Below, piece after piece: positions 1 through 6,749 of a DNA stretch of 64,000 nucleotides. This stretch comes from CAZTBB01 sp964611755. Its GTDB lineage: Bacteria; Pseudomonadota; Alphaproteobacteria; Micavibrionales; Micavibrionaceae. Where the stretch lies: contig CAZTBB010000003.1 of the NCBI GenBank assembly GCA_964611755.1, positions 38,807 through 102,806 on the forward strand, written 5' to 3'. Under the pieces are notes generated by a model that saw only the letters and a program-made list of their open reading frames with translations, searched no databases and was not told the DNA's origin. A program made the translations under genes and the position numbers. How positions within the stretch are numbered: position 1 is the stretch's first letter; every line of letters begins with the position of its first letter.

Positions 1-1202
1 TCAAAACCTATGAACCCCAACCCGTTGTGATGGATCATGGAAAAGGCGTTTATGCATGGGATACAGATGGTAAAAAATATCTCGATTTTGCGGCCGGCAT
101 TGCTGTGGCATCCCTTGGCCATGCGCACCCTGTTATGCTGGATACGATCAACAAACAAGCCGCGCGCCTGATGGCTGTGCAGGCATCCTATGCCACAAAA
201 GAAAAGCAGGAATGCGCACAAATACTCATTGATACAAGCTGCTTTGACCTTGTCTACTTTTCCAATAGCGGAACAGAGAGCGTAGAAGCGGCGCTGAAAT
301 GCGCGCGCAAATGGGCCTATGATGAAAAAGGCGAAGGCTGTCATGAAATTATCGCCTTCCGCAAAAGCTTCCATGGACGCACCTATGGCTCAGCCAGTGT
401 AACGGAAAAACGGCATAGCCAACCGTTCTTTGAACCATATCTTCCGGGCGTCCATTACGCAGAGTTTAACAATATCGAGAGCGTTAAGGCACTCATCTCT
501 GACAAAACAGCGGCCATTATTATTGAACCTGTCCAAGGTGAAGGCGGATTGACACCTGCTGAGCCGGCCTTTCTGATGGCGCTGCGCCAATTATGTGATG
601 AGCATAATATCTGCCTGATTTTTGATGAGGTTCAAACCGGCTTTGGCCGTCTTGGAACCTTGCACGCATACCAAGCCTTCGAATGCTGCCCCGATTGTGT
701 GGATGGCGGTGATGTTAATCCTGCCAATGCAGGCCCAGTCGAGCCGGATATCGCCGCATGGGCCAAAGGTATGGGCGGCGGCTTCCCCGTTGGCGCTATG
801 GCGGCAAAAGAGAAGTTCGGAAAAGCGCTTGTACCGGGCACACACGGAACAACCTATGGCGGTAACCCTCTGGCCTGCGCGGTTGCCCTAAGTGTAATCC
901 AGGAAATGCTCAAAGATGGCTTCATGGAGCAGGTGAATAAAAGCTCCGCACGTTTGTTAGCAGGGCTTCAAGATATTCAACGCCAATCCAATAAAATTAC
1001 AGAGATCCGTGGTAAGGGCTTGATGGTTGGCGTGGATACGGTCTTTGATATCAAGGATGTTCTAAGTGGCCTCCAAGATCATGGCCTCATGGCCACACAA
1101 GCCGGAAAAGCTACATTACGGCTAACCCCGCCTCTGATTGTGAGCGATGCCGAGATCGACGAGTCCCTAGAAATCATCTCAAAAACACTGCAAAATTTGT
1201 AA
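1..1202 (+). CDS. argD: Acetylornithine/succinyldiaminopimelate aminotransferase, 5'-partial
   Basis: PLP-dependent class III aminotransferase that converts N-acetylglutamate semialdehyde to N-acetylornithine in cytoplasmic arginine synthesis; the family often also serves the lysine pathway. The reading frame is open from the first bases (KTYEPQPVVMDHGKG, the usual ArgD N-terminus), so the true start lies outside the window and the first visible ATG at 27 is internal. Visible signatures are IFDEVQTGFGR (Asp that binds the PLP ring), the Schiff-base Lys in AAWAKGMGGGFPVGAM, and GTHGTTYGGNPLACA. A short insert with CPDC and DGGDVNPANAG precedes the Lys motif and is unusual for ArgD. The gene heads an arg cluster (argF, argG and argH follow), which supports ArgD over other ornithine or GABA transaminases. 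Confidence 0.93.
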   Translation, partial: KTYEPQPVVMDHGKGVYAWDTDGKKYLDFAAGIAVASLGHAHPVMLDTINKQAARLMAVQASYATKEKQECAQILIDTSCFDLVYFSNSGTESVEAALKCARKWAYDEKGEGCHEIIAFRKSFHGRTYGSASVTEKRHSQPFFEPYLPGVHYAEFNNIESVKALISDKTAAIIIEPVQGEGGLTPAEPAFLMALRQLCDEHNICLIFDEVQTGFGRLGTLHAYQAFECCPDCVDGGDVNPANAGPVEPDIAAWAKGMGGGFPVGAMAAKEKFGKALVPGTHGTTYGGNPLACAVALSVIQEMLKDGFMEQVNKSSARLLAGLQDIQRQSNKITEIRGKGLMVGVDTVFDIKDVLSGLQDHGLMATQAGKATLRLTPPLIVSDAEIDESLEIISKTLQNL

Positions 1203-1219
1203 AAAAACCAGCGAAAAAC

Positions 1220-1249
1220 TTGCATTCCAATCACGATTTGGACTATAAA
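1220..1249 (+). promoter_or_regulatory. Sigma70-type promoter for the amidinotransferase gene
   Basis: TTGCAT at 1220-1225, an 18-base spacer and TATAAA at 1244-1249. The predicted transcription start is near 1256, so the gene at 1299 may be transcribed separately from argD. The same TTGCAT-N18 layout occurs before rpsU at 9534. Confidence 0.55.
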
Positions 1250-1270
1250 TAATCCCCACAGAGGGATTAT
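1249..1270 (+). promoter_or_regulatory. Perfect 8-bp hairpin between argD and the amidinotransferase gene
   Basis: ATAATCCC at 1249-1256 is the exact reverse complement of GGGATTAT at 1263-1270, with a 6-base loop. It overlaps the -10 element, so it could be an operator or a weak argD terminator; no strong T-run follows. Confidence 0.4.
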
Positions 1271-1298
1271 AGAAAATAAGCAGGTGCAAATTAATACA

Positions 1299-2297
1299 AT
1301 GAGCCAAACACAAGAAAATGATCTACAGCAGAATTTAAGATGGTTGCTGACGCCAACCTTCTTGATGTGCAACCCGGTTTATTATGAACCCGAGGGTGAT
1401 GCCAATCATTTTTTGACCACGGACGGTTTTGACCGTGGCGAAGCTCTGGATCAGTGGGAAGTTCTAAAAGGTACATTGCAGGGTAATGGCGCGCGCATTC
1501 TGGAAGTCACGCCTCATCCTGACATGAAAGATCAAATCTATATGGCCGACCCGTCACTCACGGTTGTTGATATTGATCTTAAGAAAAAAGATAAGCCGGA
1601 CATCAAAGTCACAACTCTGATGAGCAAGTTTCATAACGCGACCCGTGTCCCCGAAGCAAATGAGCAGCGCAAATTGATTGAGAGTTATCACCAGATGATT
1701 AAGGTCAAATTTGGTGATACAGCCAATGTGATCAGCACAATTAAGGACAGCGAGCATGATTTCGAAGGCACAGGTGATTGTGTCTATGATCCAAAAACAG
1801 ACAGTTTTTATGCCGGCAGCAGACCAACAAAAGAATCCCATCCAAGTGAAGGGCGTTCTGTCAGGGAAGCCCATAGAGATTTAGAGGATCTCACAGGCAT
1901 TAAAGTGAGAAGCCATACGGTGCAAGATCCGTTCTTCCATATCGACGTGTCTTTTGCCCCATTACAACATCACAACATCCGCCATTCTCTTGGCCATATT
2001 GCCGATGATCCGGATGTAAGAGGCGTTGAGCATATAGAAGTCGACCGTGAGTCCGCCGATAAATTCGCATTGAATATGGTGGCCTTTGGTGAGAACACTG
2101 TTGTGATCCCGTCGGGCACACCCGTGACGGAAAAGCTGAAAGAGCTCGGCTATAATGTCTTGCCGGTTGATATGACCCAAGCCATTAAGGCTGGCGGTGC
2201 GGCGCATTGCTCGGTGAACCAGATTGTCTTCCGTGTCAAAGGTGGAACACTTAAAAACCCAGATTATTTTGAAGAGCTTATTGCAAAATGCGCTTAA
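1299..2297 (+). CDS. Arginine deiminase / DDAH-like amidinotransferase-superfamily protein
   Basis: Member of the guanidino-group-modifying (pentein) superfamily, whose enzymes hydrolyse or transfer amidino groups from arginine-like substrates through a Cys nucleophile. Visible motifs in order are LLTPTFLMCNPVYYEPEG near the N-terminus, FEGTGDCVYD (Glu/Asp), DPFFHIDVSFAPL (catalytic His) and AGGAAHCSVNQIVF (nucleophilic Cys close to the C-terminus). About 332 residues is usual for single-domain members. I chose ATG 1299 over an in-frame GTG at 1284; AGGTG at 1282 is a weak, distant ribosome site. It sits between argD and argF, which suggests arginine or ornithine chemistry, but the substrate (arginine, methylarginine or another guanidino compound) cannot be read from the sequence. 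Confidence 0.8.
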   Translation: MSQTQENDLQQNLRWLLTPTFLMCNPVYYEPEGDANHFLTTDGFDRGEALDQWEVLKGTLQGNGARILEVTPHPDMKDQIYMADPSLTVVDIDLKKKDKPDIKVTTLMSKFHNATRVPEANEQRKLIESYHQMIKVKFGDTANVISTIKDSEHDFEGTGDCVYDPKTDSFYAGSRPTKESHPSEGRSVREAHRDLEDLTGIKVRSHTVQDPFFHIDVSFAPLQHHNIRHSLGHIADDPDVRGVEHIEVDRESADKFALNMVAFGENTVVIPSGTPVTEKLKELGYNVLPVDMTQAIKAGGAAHCSVNQIVFRVKGGTLKNPDYFEELIAKCA

Positions 2298-2308
2298 ATC
2301 AGCGCATA

Positions 2309-2340
2309 AATAGGGCATAATTCTTAACCCTATTAATTTT
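2309..2340 (+). promoter_or_regulatory. Hairpin upstream of argF
   Basis: AATAGGG (2309-2315) and CCCTATT (2328-2334) form a perfect 7-bp stem with a 12-base loop, followed by AATTTT. It may be a weak terminator of the preceding gene or an argF leader element. Confidence 0.3.
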
Positions 2341-2358
2341 GCAAAAGAGCAACCCAAA

Positions 2359-3276
2359 ATGACAACGCCTAAGCACTTCCTTGACCTTCATGCGATTGAC
2401 CCGAAAGAGGTAAAAAACATCCTCAAGCTGGCGCATAAGCTAAAGGCTCTAAAGTTTAACCCACCACAGATCTTTGATGGCCTCTCGCTCGCAATGGTGT
2501 TTGATAAGAAATCAACCCGTACACGCATGAGCTTCGAGGTGGCCATGAAACAGCTTGGCGGCCATACAATCGTGATGAATATGGAAGAAATGCAGCTTGG
2601 CGGCGCCGAGAGCGTGGAAAGCACGGCCAATGTTCTCGAGCGCTACGTGGATGCGATTATGCTGCGTATGAGTAATCATGACCAACTGTGCGAGCTTGCT
2701 GATCACTGCAAAATTCCGGTGATTAACGGCATGACAAACCTCTCGCACCCCTGCCAGATTATGGCGGATATGCTGACGATTGAGGAAAAGCTTGGTAGCA
2801 TTGAGGGCAAAAAAATTGCCTGGTTTGGTGATAGCAATAATGTATCCAACACGTTCATTCACGCAGCTCCTATTTTTGGCTTTGAGCTTGTTCTCGCCCT
2901 GCCCGAAGATCTTCATGGCAATGTCCCTGCGGGTGAGCGTACCATCACGGCCGATGCAAAGGCCGCGGCTCGCAATGCCGATGTCCTTGTTACAGATACG
3001 TGGGTGTCTATGGGACAAGAGGGCAAAGGCATTGATAAATTCTGGCCCTATCAGGTCAATGCTGATTTGATGGCTGAGGCACATGATAATGCTATCTTCA
3101 TGCATTGCCTTCCCATGCATGAATGGGAAGAGGTCAGCGAAGAAGTCGCAAAATCGCCTGCTTCCGTTATCTATGATGAGGCCGAGAACCGCTTGCACGC
3201 GCAAAAAGCTATTTTAGCCTGGTGCCTGCATGATGCCGGCGTTACAACGCAAAGCCAGTTTGATTTTAATGAATAA
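2359..3276 (+). CDS. argF: Ornithine carbamoyltransferase
   Basis: Transfers the carbamoyl group of carbamoyl phosphate to ornithine to give citrulline in the cytoplasm. The carbamoyl-phosphate motif STRTRMSFE, NLSHPCQIMAD (HPxQ) and the ornithine motif TDTWVSMGQ (DxxxSMG) are all present, and 305 residues is normal. The usual HCLPAHRGEEV motif reads HCLPMHEWEEVSEE: Arg and Gly after the second His are replaced by Glu and Trp. That Arg normally helps bind carbamoyl phosphate, although some family members also vary here. The SMG motif favours ornithine over acetyl- or succinyl-ornithine as substrate. It lies 61 bases after the amidinotransferase gene and 158 bases before argG. Confidence 0.92.
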   Translation: MTTPKHFLDLHAIDPKEVKNILKLAHKLKALKFNPPQIFDGLSLAMVFDKKSTRTRMSFEVAMKQLGGHTIVMNMEEMQLGGAESVESTANVLERYVDAIMLRMSNHDQLCELADHCKIPVINGMTNLSHPCQIMADMLTIEEKLGSIEGKKIAWFGDSNNVSNTFIHAAPIFGFELVLALPEDLHGNVPAGERTITADAKAAARNADVLVTDTWVSMGQEGKGIDKFWPYQVNADLMAEAHDNAIFMHCLPMHEWEEVSEEVAKSPASVIYDEAENRLHAQKAILAWCLHDAGVTTQSQFDFNE

Positions 3277-3331
3277 AACCATTGCGTTGCACCCGCTTCC
3301 TATGGTTTAAAACACGAGATTGGTTTTAAGG

Positions 3332-3434
3332 ACGTCATTTCGTTTTATTCCCTGACAAAGCGCAAATGACGTAGCGTAGATACTCGACGCAAAGAATGAA
3401 GCAACACATGTCAGGGCATAAATGGAAATGACGC
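3332..3434 (+). promoter_or_regulatory. Interlocking inverted repeats in the argG leader (candidate RNA switch or operator array)
   Basis: ACGTCATTT at 3332-3340 pairs perfectly with AAATGACGT at 3364-3372. The same segment, as CGTCATTTC at 3333-3341, pairs equally well (9 bp) with GAAATGACG at 3425-3433, directly before the argG ATG at 3435 and covering its weak Shine-Dalgarno GGAAA. The two pairings exclude each other. CCCTGACA at 3350-3357 and TGTCAGGG at 3409-3416 form a further 8-bp stem that interleaves with the first. This could be an RNA switch, or three copies of a DNA operator AAATGACG. Confidence 0.5.
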
Positions 3435-4685
3435 ATGAGCAAAGGTAAAATTATTCTCGCATATTCAGGTGGCCTGGATACATCTATCATTTTGAAATGG
3501 TTCATCGAAGAAGGTTACGATGTTGTGGCCTATATCGCCGATGTTGGTCAGGAGGAAGATTTTGAAGCCGCGCGCGAGAAGGCTGAAAAACTTGGCGCCT
3601 GTGCCGTCTATGTAGAAGACCTCAAAGAAGAATTTGTTACGGATTATATCTTCCCTGCCTTCAAATCTCAGGCTGTTTATGAAGGCCGCTACTTGCTTGG
3701 TACGTCGATTGCGCGCCCAATCATTTCAAAATACCAAATTGAAATCGCTAAGAAAGAGAATGCTGAATTTGTTTCACACGGCGCAACAGGGAAAGGGAAC
3801 GACCAAGTTCGTTTTGAGCTTTCTTACTACGCTCTCAAACCAGACATTAAGGTTTTGGCCCCTTGGAAAATGCAAGAATTCCTCGACCGCTTCCGTGGCC
3901 GTAGTGATATGCTGCATTATGCTGAACAGCACGGCATTCCTGTTAAAGCATCGCGCTCCAAGCCCTACTCTGAAGATGATAACCTCTTGCATATCTCTCA
4001 TGAAGCCGGCGTTCTCGAAGACCCATGGGCACCATGCGATGAAGATATCTACTCACGCTCATCATCTTTAGCTAACGCACCAGATGAAGCCGACCTGATT
4101 GACCTTACATTCAAAGATGGTATCCCGACTAAAGTTGAAAACGTAAATGATGGTACAACGCACACAAATGCGCTGGCGCTGTTCACCTATCTGAATGAGC
4201 TTGGTACAAAGCACGGTATCGGCCGCCTTGATATGGTTGAAAACCGTTTTGTAGGCATTAAATCTCGCGGGGTTTATGAAACTCCGGGCGGGGAAATCCT
4301 GCACATCGCCCACCGTGATCTGGAAGGCCTGACCATGGACCGCGAAGTCATGAAGCTACGCGACTCTCTCTCACCCAAGGTAGCAGAGCTGATCTATAAC
4401 GGGTTCTGGTTCTCCCCTGAAATGGAATTTTTGATGGCCGCAATGGATAAAGCGCAGGAAATGATCGACGGCACAGTCCGCGTTCAGCTCTTCAAAGGCA
4501 AAGCCTATCCGCTAGCCCGTAAATCACCTGTGGCGCTTTATGATGCGGATCAATCATCCATGGATATTGAAGGTGGGTATGATCAAAAAGATGCCGAAGG
4601 CTTTATCAAGATCAATGCGATCCGCCTGAAAGCGCATAAGCTGATCACACAGGAAGCCAAGCGCGTGCGCAAGGAAGCGGCATAA
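3435..4685 (+). CDS. argG: Argininosuccinate synthase
   Basis: ATP-dependent condensation of citrulline with aspartate to argininosuccinate in the cytoplasm. The N-terminal PP-loop is intact (LAYSGGLDTSIILKW), followed by TSIARPIISK, SHGATGKGNDQVRFE and the downstream MLHYAEQHGIPV region of the type found in bacteria with about 400 residues (416 here). ATG 3435 starts MSKGKIIL, as expected. The ribosome site is weak (GGAAA) and lies inside a possible alternative helix of the leader, so translation may be regulated. Function assignment is firm. Confidence 0.97.
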   Translation: MSKGKIILAYSGGLDTSIILKWFIEEGYDVVAYIADVGQEEDFEAAREKAEKLGACAVYVEDLKEEFVTDYIFPAFKSQAVYEGRYLLGTSIARPIISKYQIEIAKKENAEFVSHGATGKGNDQVRFELSYYALKPDIKVLAPWKMQEFLDRFRGRSDMLHYAEQHGIPVKASRSKPYSEDDNLLHISHEAGVLEDPWAPCDEDIYSRSSSLANAPDEADLIDLTFKDGIPTKVENVNDGTTHTNALALFTYLNELGTKHGIGRLDMVENRFVGIKSRGVYETPGGEILHIAHRDLEGLTMDREVMKLRDSLSPKVAELIYNGFWFSPEMEFLMAAMDKAQEMIDGTVRVQLFKGKAYPLARKSPVALYDADQSSMDIEGGYDQKDAEGFIKINAIRLKAHKLITQEAKRVRKEAA

Positions 4686-4711
4686 GCAAGCTTAGCTTAG
4701 CTTAGCTTAAC

Positions 4712-4740
4712 TTGACTTCACATAATATAGCGGATAGTTT
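4712..4740 (+). promoter_or_regulatory. Candidate promoter TTGACTTCACATAAT before the 57-residue gene
   Basis: TTGACT at 4712-4717 with TAGTTT at 4735-4740 (17-base spacer); an alternative -10 is CATAAT at 4721-4726. The block TTGACTTYACATAAT recurs at 8386 before another unknown gene. The preceding AGCTT tandem (4689-4708) is a short direct repeat. Confidence 0.45.
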
Positions 4741-4789
4741 ACTCCTTCATTCTGAGATATTGAATAGAAGAATAGAAGGAGTATCCGCT
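4729..4789 (+). promoter_or_regulatory. Hairpin that buries the ribosome binding site of the 57-residue gene
   Basis: The left arm 4729-4753 pairs with the right arm 4769-4789: 8 bp (AGCGGATA with TATCCGCT), then 7 bp and 5 bp, interrupted by a 5-base bulge and a 1-base bulge, with a 15-base loop. The right arm contains the Shine-Dalgarno GAAGGAG and ends at the base just before the ATG at 4790. Opening the helix should be needed for translation of any transcript that contains the left arm. Confidence 0.6.
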
Positions 4790-4963
4790 ATGGATACCAT
4801 TGAAGAGATATTTACGGCCCTGAGCATGCAACCGCCTCGACCGCATAAAAATCAAACACAATCAAAGACTAAGCCACATAGCTTAAGGCTGGTTGTCTCC
4901 AACCCGGCCCCTGATATGCCTGTCAAAACAAAGCCAGAGGCTCATTTTACCATTGTGCCTTAA
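4790..4963 (+). CDS. Small unknown protein (57 residues)
   Basis: No family recognised. The product starts MDTIEEIFTALSMQPPRP and is then rich in Pro, Lys and Gln, with no membrane segment or signal peptide; it looks like a short acidic helix followed by a flexible tail. An upstream in-frame ATG at 4712 exists, but ATG 4790 has a strong GAAGGAG at the right distance. It follows argG in the same direction after about 100 bases with no terminator seen. Its ribosome site is inside a long hairpin. The careful start context supports a real gene, but no function can be given. Confidence 0.55.
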   Translation: MDTIEEIFTALSMQPPRPHKNQTQSKTKPHSLRLVVSNPAPDMPVKTKPEAHFTIVP

Positions 4964-4983
4964 TAAGCAAAAATCAGTGAAAA

Positions 4984-5274
4984 TTATGTTGTTTTAAGGG
5001 ATGCGCCTGTATCGACGTTATGAGGGTCTTCATCACGCCCCCACTCGATATAGCCCTTTGTCATCATACTCAGAAGAATGATGTTATAGGCGACAAAACC
5101 AAATTGTAGAGAGATCATCGCGACCGCAAAACCACTCATACAAGATAGGCCTGAGAATAGAAACCCAATACGTGATTTTAACGTAATCAAATACATACCA
5201 ATCACACCACAAAGCAGTGCCAGCCAATCAAGGCCATAATATGCGTAAAAAGATTCTATAATTGCGTCGATCAT
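4984..5274 (-). CDS. Small membrane protein, PnuC-like
   Basis: 96 residues with about three hydrophobic helices (GLDWLALLCGVIGMYLI, FLFSGLSCMSGFAVAMI, FGFVAYNIILLSMM) and the ending TKGYIEWGRD. The pattern of a helix starting YYGLDWLA and a last helix ending GYIEW resembles half of a PnuC-type vitamin transporter, so it may assemble as an oligomer. This family link is by eye and tentative. It is convergent with the 57-residue gene and divergent from argH. Confidence 0.5.
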   Translation of the reverse strand: MIDAIIESFYAYYGLDWLALLCGVIGMYLITLKSRIGFLFSGLSCMSGFAVAMISLQFGFVAYNIILLSMMTKGYIEWGRDEDPHNVDTGASLKTT

Positions 5275-5310
5275 GCCAATTCCCCTTTATTATCCTTGGC
5301 ATTAAGTGTA

Positions 5311-5326
5311 GTTAAATTTCTTTAAC
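5311..5326. promoter_or_regulatory. Palindrome GTTAAA-N4-TTTAAC between divergent genes
   Basis: Perfect 6-bp inverted repeat with a 4-base centre, between the PnuC-like gene and argH. It resembles a CtrA site but has TTAA-N6-TTAA instead of N7, so I treat it only as a possible operator. Confidence 0.3.
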
Positions 5327-5410
5327 ATTACGTAAAATATTGACGCATTGAGTATTGGCATCATCGCGCGTCTATTCTAGAGTATGAAAGCAATTTCAAA
5401 GGAGATCTTG

Positions 5411-6739
5411 ATGGCCAAAGAGCAAAAATCCAACCAAATGTGGGGTGGACGTTTTTCGGAAAAACCAGATGATATTATGGAGCAAATCAATGCCTCCATT
5501 GATATTGATCGCCGTATGTGGGCACAGGACATCGCCGGATCACGCGCGCATTGCGAGATGTTGGTGAAACAAAATATCATCTCCTCTGATGATGGGGCGG
5601 CCATCCAAAAAGGTCTGAACCAGATTGAGGGTGAAATTGATGGCGGGACATTTGAATTTTCAGCGGCCCTTGAAGATATCCATATGAATATTGAATCGCG
5701 TCTGCGCGAACTCATTGGTGATGCTGCCGGACGTTTACACACAGCGCGCTCACGCAATGACCAGGTGGCCACTGATTTCCGCCTGTGGTGCCGTGATGCG
5801 CTTGATGAATTAATCGAAGCCACCGAGAAACTGCAAAAAACGCTGGCTGCGCTGACTGCCAAGCATGAGAGTGATATTATGCCGGGCTTCACCCATCTTC
5901 AGGCCGCCCAACCCATTACACTAGGCACGCATCTCGATGCCTATTGGCAGATGCTAGAGCGCGATAAGGGGCGTTTTATTGACTGCCAGAAGCGCTTGAA
6001 TGAATCGCCGCTTGGTTCGGCCGCGCTTGCGGGCACGCCCTACCCGATCGATCGCGGCTTTACGGCCGAAAAACTGGGCTTTAGCCGCCCTATGCCGAAT
6101 ACGCTGGATGCGGTCTCCGCGCGTGACTTTGCGAATGAATTCCTGTTTGCCTGCGCGCAATGCGGGCTTCATCTCTCACGCTTGTCAGAGGAGATTATCC
6201 TGTGGGCCACGCCGCAATTCGGCTTTATTGACCTGTCCGATGCCTGGAGCACAGGCAGCTCGATCATGCCGCAAAAGAAAAACCCCGATGCAGCCGAGCT
6301 TGTCCGCGGTAAAACAGGCCGTCTGAATGGTAACCTCATTCAGATGATGACCGTCTTGAAAGGCCTGCCGCTAGCTTATAATAAAGACCTCCAAGAAGAT
6401 AAAGAGCCCGTCTTCGATAGCTTCGATACCATCTCTTTATGCCTCGAGGCGATGGCCGGCATGCTGGAGAGCGCCAGCTTTAACACAGACAACATGCTCA
6501 AAGCCGCCGATGAGGGTTATACAACGGCCACGGCTCTTGCCGACTGGCTGGTGATGGAGTTGGATCTCCCCTTCCGTGATGCCCATCATGTCACAGGCGC
6601 CATTGTCAAACTGGCAGCGGAGCGTTCCTGTAAATTACAGGAATTGCCGCTCAAAGACCTGCAAGATATTCATGGCGAGATACATGATGGGATTTTTGAT
6701 GTCCTGTCCGTTGAGAGCGCTGTAAAAAATAGAGGCTAG
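5411..6739 (+). CDS. argH: Argininosuccinate lyase
   Basis: Last step of arginine synthesis: splits argininosuccinate into arginine and fumarate. Fumarase/aspartase superfamily marks are the N-terminal MWGGRFSE, HTARSRNDQVATDF, MPGFTHLQAAQP and the catalytic loop GSSIMPQKKNPD. ATG 5411 is preferred over ATG 5384 because AAAGGAG lies just upstream and the protein then begins MAKEQKSNQMWGG. The product is 442 residues. It ends at ESAVKNRG and lacks the last roughly 15-20 residues (the usual SRxSYGGTAP-type tail). No frame downstream restores that tail, so this is a short C-terminus rather than a frameshift. Confidence 0.95.
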   Translation: MAKEQKSNQMWGGRFSEKPDDIMEQINASIDIDRRMWAQDIAGSRAHCEMLVKQNIISSDDGAAIQKGLNQIEGEIDGGTFEFSAALEDIHMNIESRLRELIGDAAGRLHTARSRNDQVATDFRLWCRDALDELIEATEKLQKTLAALTAKHESDIMPGFTHLQAAQPITLGTHLDAYWQMLERDKGRFIDCQKRLNESPLGSAALAGTPYPIDRGFTAEKLGFSRPMPNTLDAVSARDFANEFLFACAQCGLHLSRLSEEIILWATPQFGFIDLSDAWSTGSSIMPQKKNPDAAELVRGKTGRLNGNLIQMMTVLKGLPLAYNKDLQEDKEPVFDSFDTISLCLEAMAGMLESASFNTDNMLKAADEGYTTATALADWLVMELDLPFRDAHHVTGAIVKLAAERSCKLQELPLKDLQDIHGEIHDGIFDVLSVESAVKNRG

Positions 6740-6749
6740 GATATTACTT

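Noticed and set aside
2512..3204. 230-codon minus-strand frame inside argF
   Set aside because: Lies fully antisense to a firmly identified gene and shows no family features.
3276..3308. Terminator of argF (AAACCAT with ATGGTTT)
   Set aside because: 7-bp AT-rich stem, 19-base loop and no T-run.
5311..5326. CtrA site
   Set aside because: TTAA half-sites are six bases apart, not seven. Kept only as a palindrome.
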